Positions 34,401 through 45,129 of a stretch of 64,000 nt of DNA are shown piece after piece. The notes under the pieces were generated by a model, which saw nothing but the letters and a program-made list of their open reading frames with translations, was not told the DNA's origin and did no database searches. Both the position numbers and the translations under genes were made by a program. This stretch comes from Toxotes chatareus (lineage: Eukaryota > Chordata > Actinopteri > Toxotidae), in the NCBI GenBank assembly GCA_016801885.1, contig CM028888.1:18523170-18587169 (forward strand), in the 5' to 3' direction. Each line of letters opens with the position of its first letter. Positions within the stretch are counted from its first letter, which is position 1.

Positions 34401-37043
34401 AAAATCAGAAAATGAAAATCAGACATTTCATGTCTTAGGTCTAATGTCCTTGAAACCTCTGATGACAACTACCTGAAAAGATGCTCCTACCACAAAGAGG
34501 ACCACCCTTACTGCCCTATCTTCCGCCTCGGAGATCTGGTCAGCTGGACTGGGCATGATTTCCAGGATATGGCTGTTAAGGTAAAAAGAGTATTAATGTG
34601 CTAATCAAGACTGTGTGTGGGAGGGATTTCAGTTCCTGGCTTCCTCACAGTTATTAGATAATATACCATAATACCACATTTAGGAATTATGGGAATCCAT
34701 TTTAGCTGTTTGCAATTGCATTAATAACTGTAGAACAACACACTTGTGCTCCCTGTTGAACCCAAAAAACAATTTTTTAATATAAATCATAACTATTCTT
34801 TGACAAAGATTCATCATCATTTTGTTATGGTAGATTTCTTTGGAGGACAAAAACTCTTCTGCAGCTGTTTCATCCACAGTCTAGATTCTGTGGCCAGCGT
34901 TTGTTAACCCTCGCTCTTTCTCTTTCCATGCTTCTTATTGATTTCCAGTAACAGACACATGTTGCAGTGGTTGTGCAGAAATACTAAAAAATAATCTGTA
35001 TTTTTCAGACAAATCAAACGTTATCTCAAGGTCCACTTACTTGGTTTTTCCAGAGCTTCCACATACATCATGTGACCATCGTCAGCAGATGCAGCCTATC
35101 TGTCATGGTGATGTTTAGTTGTTATCGTGTGACCTAAGTGTGGAATATTGGTGGTGTAATTACACGTGGTTGTATAAATAAAAAATAAAATGAAAATATA
35201 AATTAAATACTTGACAGCAACTAAAGAACCTCCATGAAAACAAACTATATCTGTACATGAAGTCCAAAAATATGGCTGATCGCTCAGGAAAAAACAACAA
35301 GTGGTTAGAACTTTACTGTCAAACTGCGATTTTCAAAGTAAAGAACCTTAAAGCTCAACAGTTAATCTTAATATATTTATTAGAAAACACTCAAGCTCTA
35401 CCCACAGTCAGCCTGACTCCATGTCTAATCAGTGTGGGTGTGAGAGGCCTTTAAGGGATAAAGGGCAACAAGACATAAAGAGAACAAACATGAAGTGTGT
35501 CATTATAGCCCAGTTTAAGATGGTGTGTAACTGACACTACAATCTGGATCTCTGCAAACTTCCTGCTGGTAAATTCTGATGAAACTGAAACGGATACACA
35601 GATACAGTCCTCTCTTGGCTCATTCTCCTACAATACTAAACCTTTGGTTAGAAATGGTCTTGGTCTTAGAAATGTTATCAAAATCTGTTCAATTCTGAGT
35701 TTTAGAGACACTAAAACCATCATACATGCTTTCATTTCACGCCCTTCACCAAACCTGCACACAAAAAACTTGTTGGCTGCTCTTATGTCAAGGTGCAAGC
35801 CTGAAGGGGACAGAGATTTTGCTGTCAGGACACCTCAGCTATGGAATGACCTGCCTCGTAAACTCAGACCTGCAAAATCAATGTCCTCTTATAAGTCACT
35901 TTTGAAAACTATGTAACTATGTTACATAGCACAAGTGCTGTTTAAATAAACATTATCATTATGTGTTTCTGTCCATCAGGGTGGGTCTGTTGGTATTCTT
36001 ATTGAGTGGAACTGTGACCTGGATAAAGACTATTCACAGTGTAATCCACAGTACAGCTTCACTCGCTTAGACATGAACTTGAACAACTCAGTCACATCAG
36101 GATACAACTTCAGGTACGTCCTCTCAGGTGTTAAGCTGAATCTGTCAGCCCTCTGCCTGTCCAACCTGTGTCATTTTACACTTTCAGTGAAATAATTTCT
36201 CCCCCTACAGATATGCCAGGTATTACAAGGATCAAAATGGTGAAACCTATCGCACTTTGTATAAAGTGTATGGAATTCGCTTCGATATAATGATCAATGG
36301 CCAGGTAGAGCAGTGACATGAGCGCTTCTTTTCTAAGGGAAGTACGTGATTCTGGCATTAGACTTGCAGTGAATGCTTTTTGTTTTACAGGCTGGGAAAT
36401 TCAATATTGTTCCCACAATAATTGCCATTGGTTCAGGTGTTGCTCTGCTGGGTGCAGTGAGTATTTTACTGAATTATTATGTTGATGTGTGAGTATTGAT
36501 ATTGTGAATATTGACAAAAATAATGACTCAGCAGGTGGTGAAAGTCCATGTGATAGTTTTTTTTTTCCTTTCAGGGAGCCTTCGCGTGTGATATGATTCT
36601 ACTTTACATGATGAACACAAGCTCCTTCTACCGAGAGAGGAAGTTTGAAATCATCAACTTTAAGTATGACTATTTGTATTTACACACTTAATGAACTGGC
36701 TTTTCAAATCAGACATTTTCCAAATCTAGACTGTCACTTGTTTGCACATCTCTCTCATCCTGTATGTAACAGGAGAGAACGGAACAAACACAAGGATGGA
36801 AAGGCGGGGCACCGCGAAAGGAGATCCAGGAAACCAGGTGGAGAGAAAGGGGCCGACAACTCCATCAAAAATCCAGGGGAAACTGAGCCCACTGAGGGAC
36901 CTTCTCCGACTGCAGAGAACCAGCCCACCATGGAGAAACGGGGTCCCACCATTCCACGCAACACAGGACAACGATACTCTGCCATTCTCTCTACTCAAGG
37001 TGCAGAGCCGAGGCATCATATCACTTTCTCTCCACACAGTTAA
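31441..37043 (+). CDS. P2RX5: P2X purinoceptor 5, ATP-gated cation channel
   Basis: Trimeric plasma-membrane channel opened by extracellular ATP. Twelve exons: 31441-31571, 32478-32628, 32934-33005, 33154-33229, 33432-33516, 33705-33785, 34439-34580, 35980-36113, 36211-36304, 36391-36456, 36575-36663 and 36773-37043. They sum to 1,392 nt (463 aa), all with GT-AG borders. Features seen: TM1 at about residues 28-49, ATP-contact lysines in ITKLKGV (67, 69), a cysteine-rich head (exons 3-5), NFR at 289-291, TM2 at about 328-356, and the trafficking motif YxxxK (YRERK, 363-367). The basic, Pro-rich tail of about 90 residues is poorly conserved. The first exon matches P2RX5 best (YKTEKYVIAENRR). 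The neighbour EMC6 matches the human gene order. The exon equivalent to human exon 10 (66 nt, start of TM2) is intact. Introns hold a LINE remnant at about 35560-35950. Confidence 0.93.
35560..35950 (+). mobile_element. LINE ORF2 C-terminal remnant in P2RX5 intron 7
   Basis: The frame 35644-35916 ends with GDRDFAVRTPQLWNDLP, then LR and a YKSLLKT tail. This is the signature C-terminus found after the reverse transcriptase in L2-like fish LINEs ('GDRAFSVAAPRLWN-LP'). No reverse transcriptase core is present, so it is a 5'-truncated dead copy in the same orientation as P2RX5. Confidence 0.7.
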
Positions 37044-38482
37044 GTCTGCAGACAGAGCAACACAAGTGGTCTCGGTTTTGTTGCAGGAGGTGGAACCAAA
37101 AGTCGGACTCATGTCCACTTTTTCACCTGCTGGCACAACTGTTGGCACGCCACTAGCTTGAGTGATGCTCACTTTGACTGAATGTGTATTGGTCCAGGGA
37201 AATGTCAATGTTCTACACTGAACAAGTGAGCCAAGACACTGATGTAGAGATACACAGGAGGATGGTTTTGAGTGGCTGGGTCGGGAACCAAAGGTGGAAT
37301 GTGGGAGATTATAACAGGTCCATAAATAACTAAATGCAAAAGTACTGTGATAATCCTGATGGCAGAGTGACTTAAAATTATTCATCTAAGACTTTTAGTG
37401 AGTTGCCAAATATACATCAGTTACAGCTTACAAATGTAAAAAAATTAATTGTTTCTGTTTCAAGTCATAGATTCAATGCTTTCAGCTCTTTGGGCTGTTG
37501 ATCAGACTAATGAAGCATCATTTCCAGTTATAAAACCAGTCTGCAGAACACTTTCTAAATTCAATGTTGGGTCATGAGAGAAATTATTTAAGAATAGATT
37601 AAAAAAAAAAAATGTTAAAAATGTTAAAAAAAAAAAAAAAAGAAAAATGTGAACGGTCTTGTTTGTTTTTCAGCTGGATGTGTCATGTACCTGTGTAAAG
37701 ACAGGCATTTGAACATACTGTTCAACACTGCTGATGTGTTTCCTGCTCTGTGTGGAGTTGGCTGTGCTGATTGTGACTTTGATATGTGCCATGCAATGGC
37801 TGCAACACAATCACACTCACAACATTGTTCACTTATGAAGCTGTGGAATGTCTGTTACGTGCTATCAGTCTACAATGAGTGGACTAGTTCACCAGTGATG
37901 TACGGGCTGATTGTCGATGAAGTGCAAAGGCTCCCTTTCCTGTTTGTTGTCCCTGTTTCTATTTATTGATTGTTCTTTATTGTTGGAGAGAAATGTATTT
38001 GTCATGTTGATTTCATGCCAACAAGTGACACTGCCTGACAGACAAAGTGATTAATAATGTATACAGAACTTGTACAGAGGTATTTATTCAAATCAGTAAT
38101 CATATCTGTTATAATCTGAACATAATATTGTACATGAAATGTAACGCCACACCTTGCAAAAATGTTATCTGTTCTAATGAATGTTACACTACAAGCTACA
38201 TAATAACAACTGTGGCTCTTATTCTGGTGTGGATGATTCTGTGCTCAGAGCAGGAGTTAAATAAGTTCATAGTCACAGGTATGTGTGGAGCAGGAAGAGA
38301 AGGGGGGCAGTGTATTCTGCATCTGGTAATTACTGTCATATCCTCCAATATATCAACAGTACATAAAGGAAAAATCAAAAGTCTTTTACTAATGTCTTAT
38401 CTACAAACAGCAGGGCAGACAATATTATTGGATTACATAGGATTAGTTAGAAGTAATTCACTATTATTTGCGGTAGATCATT
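37044..38482. other. 3' flanks of P2RX5 and EMC6
   Basis: 1.4 kb between two converging genes, likely holding both 3' untranslated regions, with A-rich tracts at 37600-37642. TTTATT at 38083-38088 could be the EMC6 polyadenylation signal on the minus strand. Open frames here have no recognisable homology. Confidence 0.5.
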
Positions 38483-38815
38483 TTAGTACACATGCACCAT
38501 TCCATAAAGGAAAGTCCAGAACAGGACATAAGTAAAAAGACCTCCAACAAGGCCTCCGGTGAAGAGCAGCCGCCGTGATTTAAAGCATTTGTTCCACCGC
38601 CGTCCGGCCTTGAGAATGAGCAGCAGAGAGAGAAGAAACGAGGAGAGGAAATAAAAAATGAAGCCGTACAGTCCCGTCAGTCCGAGGATGCCAGCTGTTG
38701 CTCCGGACAGAGCGGACACAGAGGTGCGGCAGTAGTCCAGCACAGCGGCGTTGCCCCTCACAGCCACTTCACTGATAAACTGTGGTCCCTCACGCTTGGC
38801 TACAACTCCTGCCAT
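38483..38815 (-). CDS. EMC6: ER membrane protein complex subunit 6 (EMC6/TMEM93)
   Basis: Small subunit of the EMC insertase, which places tail-anchored and multipass proteins into the ER membrane. 110 aa, the same length as human EMC6 and almost identical along its whole length by memory (FISEVAVRGNAAVLDYCRTS, GATAGILGLTGLYGFIFY, AGRRWNKCFKSRR). Three hydrophobic segments are seen, at about residues 32-52, 54-72 and 85-108. It has a single coding exon. A 3' splice acceptor lies about 30 bp upstream of the ATG (CCTTCCCTTACAG on the minus strand, near 38851), so a non-coding first exon is expected further upstream, probably near 39700-39870. The gene converges on P2RX5 and diverges from SHPK. 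Confidence 0.97.
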   Translation of the reverse strand: MAGVVAKREGPQFISEVAVRGNAAVLDYCRTSVSALSGATAGILGLTGLYGFIFYFLSSFLLSLLLILKAGRRWNKCFKSRRLLFTGGLVGGLFTYVLFWTFLYGMVHVY

Positions 38816-39639
38816 GTTGGCTCTGGTCGTCTATCACAGGAAGGTGCTACTGTAAGGGAAGGGTTTCAGACATGTTTACAGTATAAATACTAAATACTGT
38901 ACACTTTTGAAGCCATGAGATAACAAAATACAAGTGACTCACAGACTGAACTACCACACTGAAAGTAATAGAGCTAATCTCAACCAGCTACATGAAAATC
39001 ACTGCTTAAACATTACTATATCAGTATTAATCATGATAATAAAAATGCTAATAATGCAATGACATAAAACTGGAAAGCGCCAGGACCAGTATTTTAATTT
39101 TCATAAAATTTTGAACTTGTAATGGAATATTTGTATGTACACTGTGATATTAATACTTGTGCTTGTTATAAGGATCTTAATGCTAATGGAAAACAAGGGC
39201 GTTTCTACATTAGAAAAGACAATCCCTGACGTTACATGATTTACAGATTGCCAAGTGAACGTAATGTATACAGCAGATTTACTATTACGGTGAAAACAAA
39301 ATAAGAAAAAGCGACATAAGTCTCAATACATCAAAACATCATAATATGACAGACAATGACAGAAAGCAAAGCTGTCATTCTGCACTGGTCGTTGTTAGCT
39401 TAGCGACTGGCCACAATGAAGCAACACGGCTAATAAAGACATTTAAAGCCTTGAAGCGATGATTAAAAACAGGCACGTTAAACACCAGAGAGACAAAAAC
39501 GAAACAAATCAGTAGAACCTAACTATTAACCAAGCCCAATACTGCAAGGCTTTGGGGAGTTTAACGACACATTAACCTGCTTTAACTGAACAACATTCTT
39601 GTCAGTGCTGATGCTAACATGCTAGCACCGTTAGCTCCG

Positions 39640-39880
39640 CAGTTAGCTCGCTGACGGTAACTGATGGCAGCTTCTCACCAGAAATCAACACAGAGAATCG
39701 TCGGCTCCTCACAGCGCGATCACAAAAGCATCACCTGCAGGAGTCAGTTCACAGACTCAGACAGCAGATAGTTTTTAGGGACTGTCAGCCGGTAAGGCAC
39801 GGGAACAGCACATTCATTCTCGTTTGCACGACACTCGTATTCCAAAGTCGGCCATGCTCCTACGCAATGCATTGTGGGAG
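39640..39880 (-). promoter_or_regulatory. Probable EMC6 promoter region
   Basis: CpG-containing stretch with a GCATTGTGGGAG motif at about 39868-39879, like the TGTGGG/ACTACAATTCCC family bound by ZNF143. It would fit a TATA-less housekeeping promoter for EMC6. The non-coding exon is not directly shown. Confidence 0.35.
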
Positions 39881-40159
39881 CAGGGAACTCATCAAACAGG
39901 AGGCGACGACATGGTGCGTTCCCTGCACATTAAAAAGTAGGACGTTCTAACTTTATAACACCAAATGGCCCCTTTAAGCTTCGTCGCTGTTCTTGCTGAA
40001 CATGTGCCTCCCTCTTGAGGCACTATATTGCAACACACAGGTAAATACGTTCTTTTGAAACGTCCAGCTTCCCTGGACAAACAGCAAAATGTTTCACAAT
40101 TATACCCAACACAGCAAAACTTAGTACTTCTCTTAGTACTTCTTCCTTTTATTTAGTAT

Positions 40160-40840
40160 GTTTCAATTCAATTTTCAATTCAATTTTATTTATATAGTGC
40201 CTTCCACAATCAAAATTGTCTCAAAGCGCTTTACAGAGACTGACCCCAGAGCAAGCACTTAAGGTGACAGTGGCAAGGAAAAACTCCCCTTTAACAGGAA
40301 GAAACCTTGAGCAGAACCTGGCTCATATGGGGGACCCTCCTGCCGGCTGGGTGAAAGGAGGAAGATGGGACAGCTAAGACTGGAGGAGAGGAGGAGAAGG
40401 ACATGCAGCATAATACAAACAACGGACAATGTTAGAGGGTCAGCATTTAGATTACAGTTAGTGGATAATGTGTGCTCAGCAGATTACAGTTATGATAGGG
40501 AACAGAGCACAGAGGCAAAAAGCTGTCATGACTGGTAATTATTTACATTACAGTCTGCAAAGAATATTAATCCAATATTTATCTGTAGCAGAATGGAACA
40601 TTAAACGTGTTAGAAATGGATCATTGTAAACAATAAACAGCAGCAGGTGGGTGGAGCCAGGACCACAGAACATGCAACTCCGGAGCCAGAGATACATGCA
40701 GAAAGGTAGAGAAAGAGAGACCAGAGAGAAACAAACACAGGACTACGGGACAGAGAGGACACAGAGTTAATAACATGTAATAAAGGCTAATAAATTTGAG
40801 AGTGGGTCTGAGGAGAGAAAGAGAGAGAAGAAGAAGTGAA
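40160..40840. mobile_element. Teleost dispersed repeat, family not determined
   Basis: Starts with TTCAATTTTATTTATATAG and continues with GCCTTCCACAATCAAAATTG, then AAAGCGCTTTACAGAGAC, GTGGCAAGGAAAAACTCCCC and AACAGGAAGAAACCTTGAGC. This combination is very abundant in fish genomes. The first ~80 bp recur at 51963-52052. No coding capacity. Confidence 0.65.
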
Positions 40841-40877
40841 GTCCCATAACATACTCACTGAGTATGTTATGGGACTT
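40839..40877. repeat. Perfect 39-bp palindrome (19-bp arms, 1-bp centre)
   Basis: Arms 40839-40857 and 40859-40877 are exact reverse complements with a single C at 40858. It starts AAGTCCCATAAC and ends GTTATGGGACTT, and sits exactly between two dispersed repeat blocks. Confidence 0.93.
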
Positions 40878-41235
40878 GTCAGTCCAATTCTTCTGTTTGC
40901 ACCAACAACACCATGTCAAATTCCTTGTATGTGTAACATACTTGGCAAAAGTGTTTCTGATTCTGATTCTTGCACAATGGGCGTCTTGTAATATGTATGG
41001 GGAGAGGGGGTTGGGGTCTTAGGGGTGGGGGATCGGGGGGGCTGTTTGCAGGGTTTTGAGTGTGTTTGTTTTCTTCTTTCTTAGTACTTTAGTATTTGTT
41101 ATTCCGATTTTAATTGATTTTGTTTTGACCTTCACTCTTTCTGACCCCAGGAAACAATCTTTCATTTTATCTGCACTGCAGTTGTATGTACAGCAAAGTG
41201 ACAATAAAGCCTATTTGATTTGATTTGATTTGATT
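40878..41235. mobile_element. LINE-like 3' tail fragments
   Basis: Two tails of the type frequent at fish non-LTR element ends: CAAATTCCTTGTATGTGTAA with a following (TTCTGATTCTGA) run at about 40915-40970, and TACAGCAAAGTGACAATAAA followed by (TTTGA)n at about 41188-41235. Family uncertain. Confidence 0.5.
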
Positions 41236-41931
41236 CAAATCAAAGAATAACCGATTTTCTATTGTGAAAAACAAAACCAACAAGAAAACCATTTCAGTCG
41301 TTGTGACTGTTATTTGTTTTAATTTGTTTAATTTCTCAAACCGCACATAAGCTATTTACATCGCTTTAAATCCAGTAAAGTGGTTTATAAACAGTTTAAC
41401 ATTATGGGGTGTACTCAGCCCACGTGTGCCCATGTATGACCTTCATGTTGCCAAATTTCAATTTGTAGTCTTAGCTGTAGTATACATAACAACATTTCAT
41501 GTGTACCTCAGACGGGAATCAAACCCTTCTCACGGAGAATATTTTGATTTGTCATGGCAGGAAGCACATGTCTAACTAATGAAAGGAGTAATGACTTCAT
41601 TCCATTCAACCGTGCCATGACAGTGAGCCTGTACATTGTGTACATTATTGATACTGTTAGGTTGTACAAGTTGAAATGTACACAGTGAGAAGAAATTAGA
41701 AATGATTTTTGAAGTTAGAAAGGAATTCTACTCATTGTCAAGTCACTGGCAGAAGCAGAAACAATGATGTGGTTTTCTTACATGTGTTTCTTTTCTTTCT
41801 TTTATTCAAGTGTTTCAGCAGTAGAGCTAATCGCTTGAGAGTTATTACAACTAACTAAAGGGGAAACTTCTGATTTCCTACTTTGACTCGAACACATCAG
41901 CGTTGACTTTGCTCTTTTATGATGATGCCGT

Positions 41932-42211
41932 ATGGCTGAGAGGACCGTGCCGAAGCTCACAGTTTCATCCGCCGTCATGTCGACCTATATCCTGGGTCTA
42001 GACGTGGGCACCACCTCGGTGAAAGCAGTTTTATTAGAAACTGACTCCAGAGCGGTGGCTGCGGCTCACGCTTTGCCTACTACGTCCGATATAATCGACA
42101 GTAGCGGGATCAAGGTGTGTACATTCACGCGCCAAACAGCTTTACCTGTAGCTCGGGAATATTAACCCTTCTGAATGTGTGTGTGCGTGTTTGTGTGTGT
42201 GTGTGTGTGCG

Positions 42212-42269
<58 letters not shown>

Positions 42270-45129
42270 CTCTGTGTGTAACCTGGCTGTGTTTTCTTGC
42301 CACGCAGGCCAAAGAGCAGGACACTGGTCGGATCATAGACGCTCTGAATCGGTGCATCGGCCTCCTGCCCAGAGACAAACTGCAGCATGTCAGCAGCGTC
42401 GGGCTGTCCGGACAGATGCACGGGGTTTTATTCTGGAAAGCAAAGAGCGGTGAGACCAACACCTGCCTGCGTGCACTGTGGGGGCATTTCATAACAATGT
42501 GTGGTAAATTGTGCAACAGCAGCTCTGTGACACATGAGCAGTTTGAGAAGGAAGGACACTGATATCTTCATTCAGTTATTCGTTTGATGGATGGAAAAAT
42601 CAGAGGGGAACAGGTGAGAGATGGATGCAGATAGATGAATCATTTTCAGGGCAGGTGAATGGTTTGAGCCTTTTTTTTTTTTTTCAAAATAATTGTTTAA
42701 GCTTATTTATAGGCTTGTAGTGCCTCAAATTCTGCTTTCTTTCAGTTTGTATTACAGTTTCAGTAGATATTATGCGATGCGTGCAAACTATTAGTAAGTA
42801 AGTGTAATCATCACCTGTCAGCCAGGTCATGTGGCAGAGGGTGGGGGCTGTGGACAGACAATAGTTTCCAACATGTCTACATGTGGTTTCACAGTATGAA
42901 CGCATATAAAGGAGATTCAATGTGAGATAAACTATAGGCAACAGATTTTGAATGTGTTGCTCTGAAATGTGTCCCCCACGTCTGTGTAATTATTAACACA
43001 GATTTGGTGAGACAACAGTTCACATAATGTTTAACCAGGCTGCAGGCCATGGAGACAGATTCTCTTGTAATAGCCAGGGGGATTGGGACAAAGCCTTTGA
43101 GGGAGAGAGGTGTTTTCTCAGACTGCTGACTTCTGGTCATTACCCAGTCTGTTACACTGAAGGCTTTTAACATGCTTTTTAAAAAATGGATTGAGGAACT
43201 GGGCAGTCAGAGTTAGTGAAAAGGTAACTCTTCTTTCAAACTAAAGTTTGTTTCCCTCTGCTGGCTGCATCCAAAACTTGGCTTTCAAATAGGCTTGTAG
43301 TCAATCTGATCCTACTGTGTCTAAACAAAACTAAAATCAAACCCAGTAAATCAGATAATGCTTATTTTGTGTGAGCAAAGGCTGAAGTTAAGGTCTGTTG
43401 TCTTGTCCTTCATGCCTCTCACCCCTCGCAGGTTGCGATTGGTCAGGCAGAGACTTCTTCACAGCCAGAGACACCAGTCAGCTGATCACTTGGCAGGATG
43501 GGCGCTGCAGCAGTGACTTCCTGTCTTCTCTTCCAAAACCAGACTCACATCTCAGTGTAGCCACGGGGTTTGGCTGTGCAACAGTCTTCTGGTACATGAA
43601 GCACAGGTCAGCAAACACTTAAAAACAAAACACTTCATGTGGAGTTTATTGCACCACTTGTTTTTGTCATGAGTAATTGTGGTTTCACTACAGGCCTGGG
43701 TTTCTTGAGAACTTCACAGTTGCGGGTACCATCCAGGACTATGTGGTGTCCATGCTGTGTGGTTTGGATGAGTGTGTGATGACACCTCAGAACGCTGCAA
43801 GCTGGGGTTTCTTCAACGCTTCCTCTAATCAGTGGAATATAGACATGTATGTAAAGTGCCTAACTTCCTGTTTTAATAACATTTGAGTTCTGTGCTAAAG
43901 CTGCCAGAGTGTTTTTTTTTTTAACAAGATACATCCACTCTGTGTGTGCTTGCTCTAGTCTGAAGGGTGCTGGCTTCCCTGTGACCCTCCTTCCTCAGTG
44001 TGTGCCATCTGGTGCCTTGGCAGGACAGACGTGCTCTGTCTGGCATGGTATTCCTGCTGGGACGCCTGTAGGGGCCGCCCTGGGAGACTTCCAGTGCTCC
44101 GTCTACTCCTGCATGAGTTCTCAGACAGATGCAGGTGAGACAGGAAGTCCAGTCACCTCTCTCTGGCTCACACTTAATGCACTGATTGTATTGTACTCTC
44201 ATAATTTATTTTATTTTTCATTTTCGAAATAAATGAAGCTTTTGTAAGGTAAGTATTTTGCCCATGTATCTGAATTATGATGGAAATAAATGAATAATTC
44301 AACTTTCGCTGCATTGTTGCCGGCCTCATGCTGTCATACTTCACACTGTATCTTTCTCCTGAATTTCCAGTTCTTAACATAAGCACCTCAGCCCAGCTGA
44401 CCTACGCCATGCCAGCTGACTTCAAACCTCCAGATTCTCCTCAGCCTACCTCCTCCATCTCCTACTTCCCCTACTTTGACTCCTTGTACCTGGCGGTGGC
44501 GGCGTCGCTCAATGGAGGGAACGTACTCGCCACTTTTGTGGAGATGCTCACTGCTTGGATGAAAGAGCTCGGTATGTGTTTTATCTACAGATGAAACTGA
44601 TTATTGATATTTTGTGAAATAAAATGTTCCTTCTTTAAGCTCACTGTTGACATATATTGTACAGATGCAGTAACTTACTTTTTTTCAAATATATTTCATC
44701 CAAATGTTAAGTTGCTCCTTCTCACCCTTCACAGATGCTGAGCTGAGTGATTCGTGCTTATATGAGAAGCTGATTGGTTGTGCCTTGAAGCAGGAAACCA
44801 GTGACCTGACAGTGAGTCCTATGATCCTGGGAGAAAGACACAACCCTCACTGCCTTGGTCAGGTGACCAACATCTCTGCCTCCAATCTCACTCTGGGTCA
44901 TGTGACTAGGGCGCTGTGTCGCGGAGTCCTGGACAACATCACCTCCATGATGCCTGCCGAATGTCTGCAGCAGGCGGGGGTCAGCAGGATTGTGGGCAGT
45001 GGGAGCGCGCTCGCTCGTAATGAGGTGCTGAGGCAGGAAGTGGAGAAAGTGTTTCCTCAGCCAGTGGTATATGGACAGAACGCAGACTCTGCTGTCGGCG
45101 TGGCCTTGGTCCTCTGTGACCAGCTTTGA
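41932..45129 (+). CDS. SHPK: Sedoheptulokinase (SHPK/CARKL)
   Basis: Phosphorylates sedoheptulose to sedoheptulose-7-phosphate, feeding the non-oxidative pentose phosphate pathway; FGGY-family carbohydrate kinase in the cytosol. Seven exons: 41932-42114, 42308-42449, 43432-43606, 43694-43846, 43959-44134, 44371-44571 and 44735-45129. They sum to 1,425 nt (474 aa; human 478). Motifs seen: the N-terminal phosphate loop LGLDVGTTSVKA, LSGQMHGVLFW, the TWQDGRCSS substrate-site block, ATGFGCATVFW, AGTIQDYVVSMLCGL, QNAASWGFFN, AASLNGGNVLATFVEML and the C-terminal GSGSALARNEV. It appears complete. The first ATG (41932) gives 15 extra residues; the second, at 41977 (MSTYILGLDVG), is nearer the human start. 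The next gene is TRPV1, as in human. Confidence 0.95.
42175..42268. repeat. Compound (GT)n(GA)n microsatellite
   Basis: Interrupted GT repeats followed by a GA run in SHPK intron 1; it explains the Cys-Val-rich spurious frames. Confidence 0.95.

Larger units (their letters stand above)
38852..41931. other. Intergenic between EMC6 and SHPK
   Basis: About 3 kb between two divergent genes: EMC6 5' sequence (to about 39880), a block of dispersed repeats (40160-41230), then AT-rich SHPK upstream sequence. No additional gene seen. TAX1BP3 and CTNS, which lie between EMC6 and SHPK in human, are absent from this interval. Confidence 0.55.

Noticed and set aside
36742..37385. Open frames on both strands over the last P2RX5 exon (139 and 219 aa)
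   Set aside because: Only the frame continuing from exon 11 (ending at 37043) is consistent with splicing; the others are shadows.
41440..41580. tRNA-like T-arm (GGGTTTGATTCCC on the minus strand)
   Set aside because: No D-arm, anticodon arm or acceptor stem could be drawn at the right spacing.
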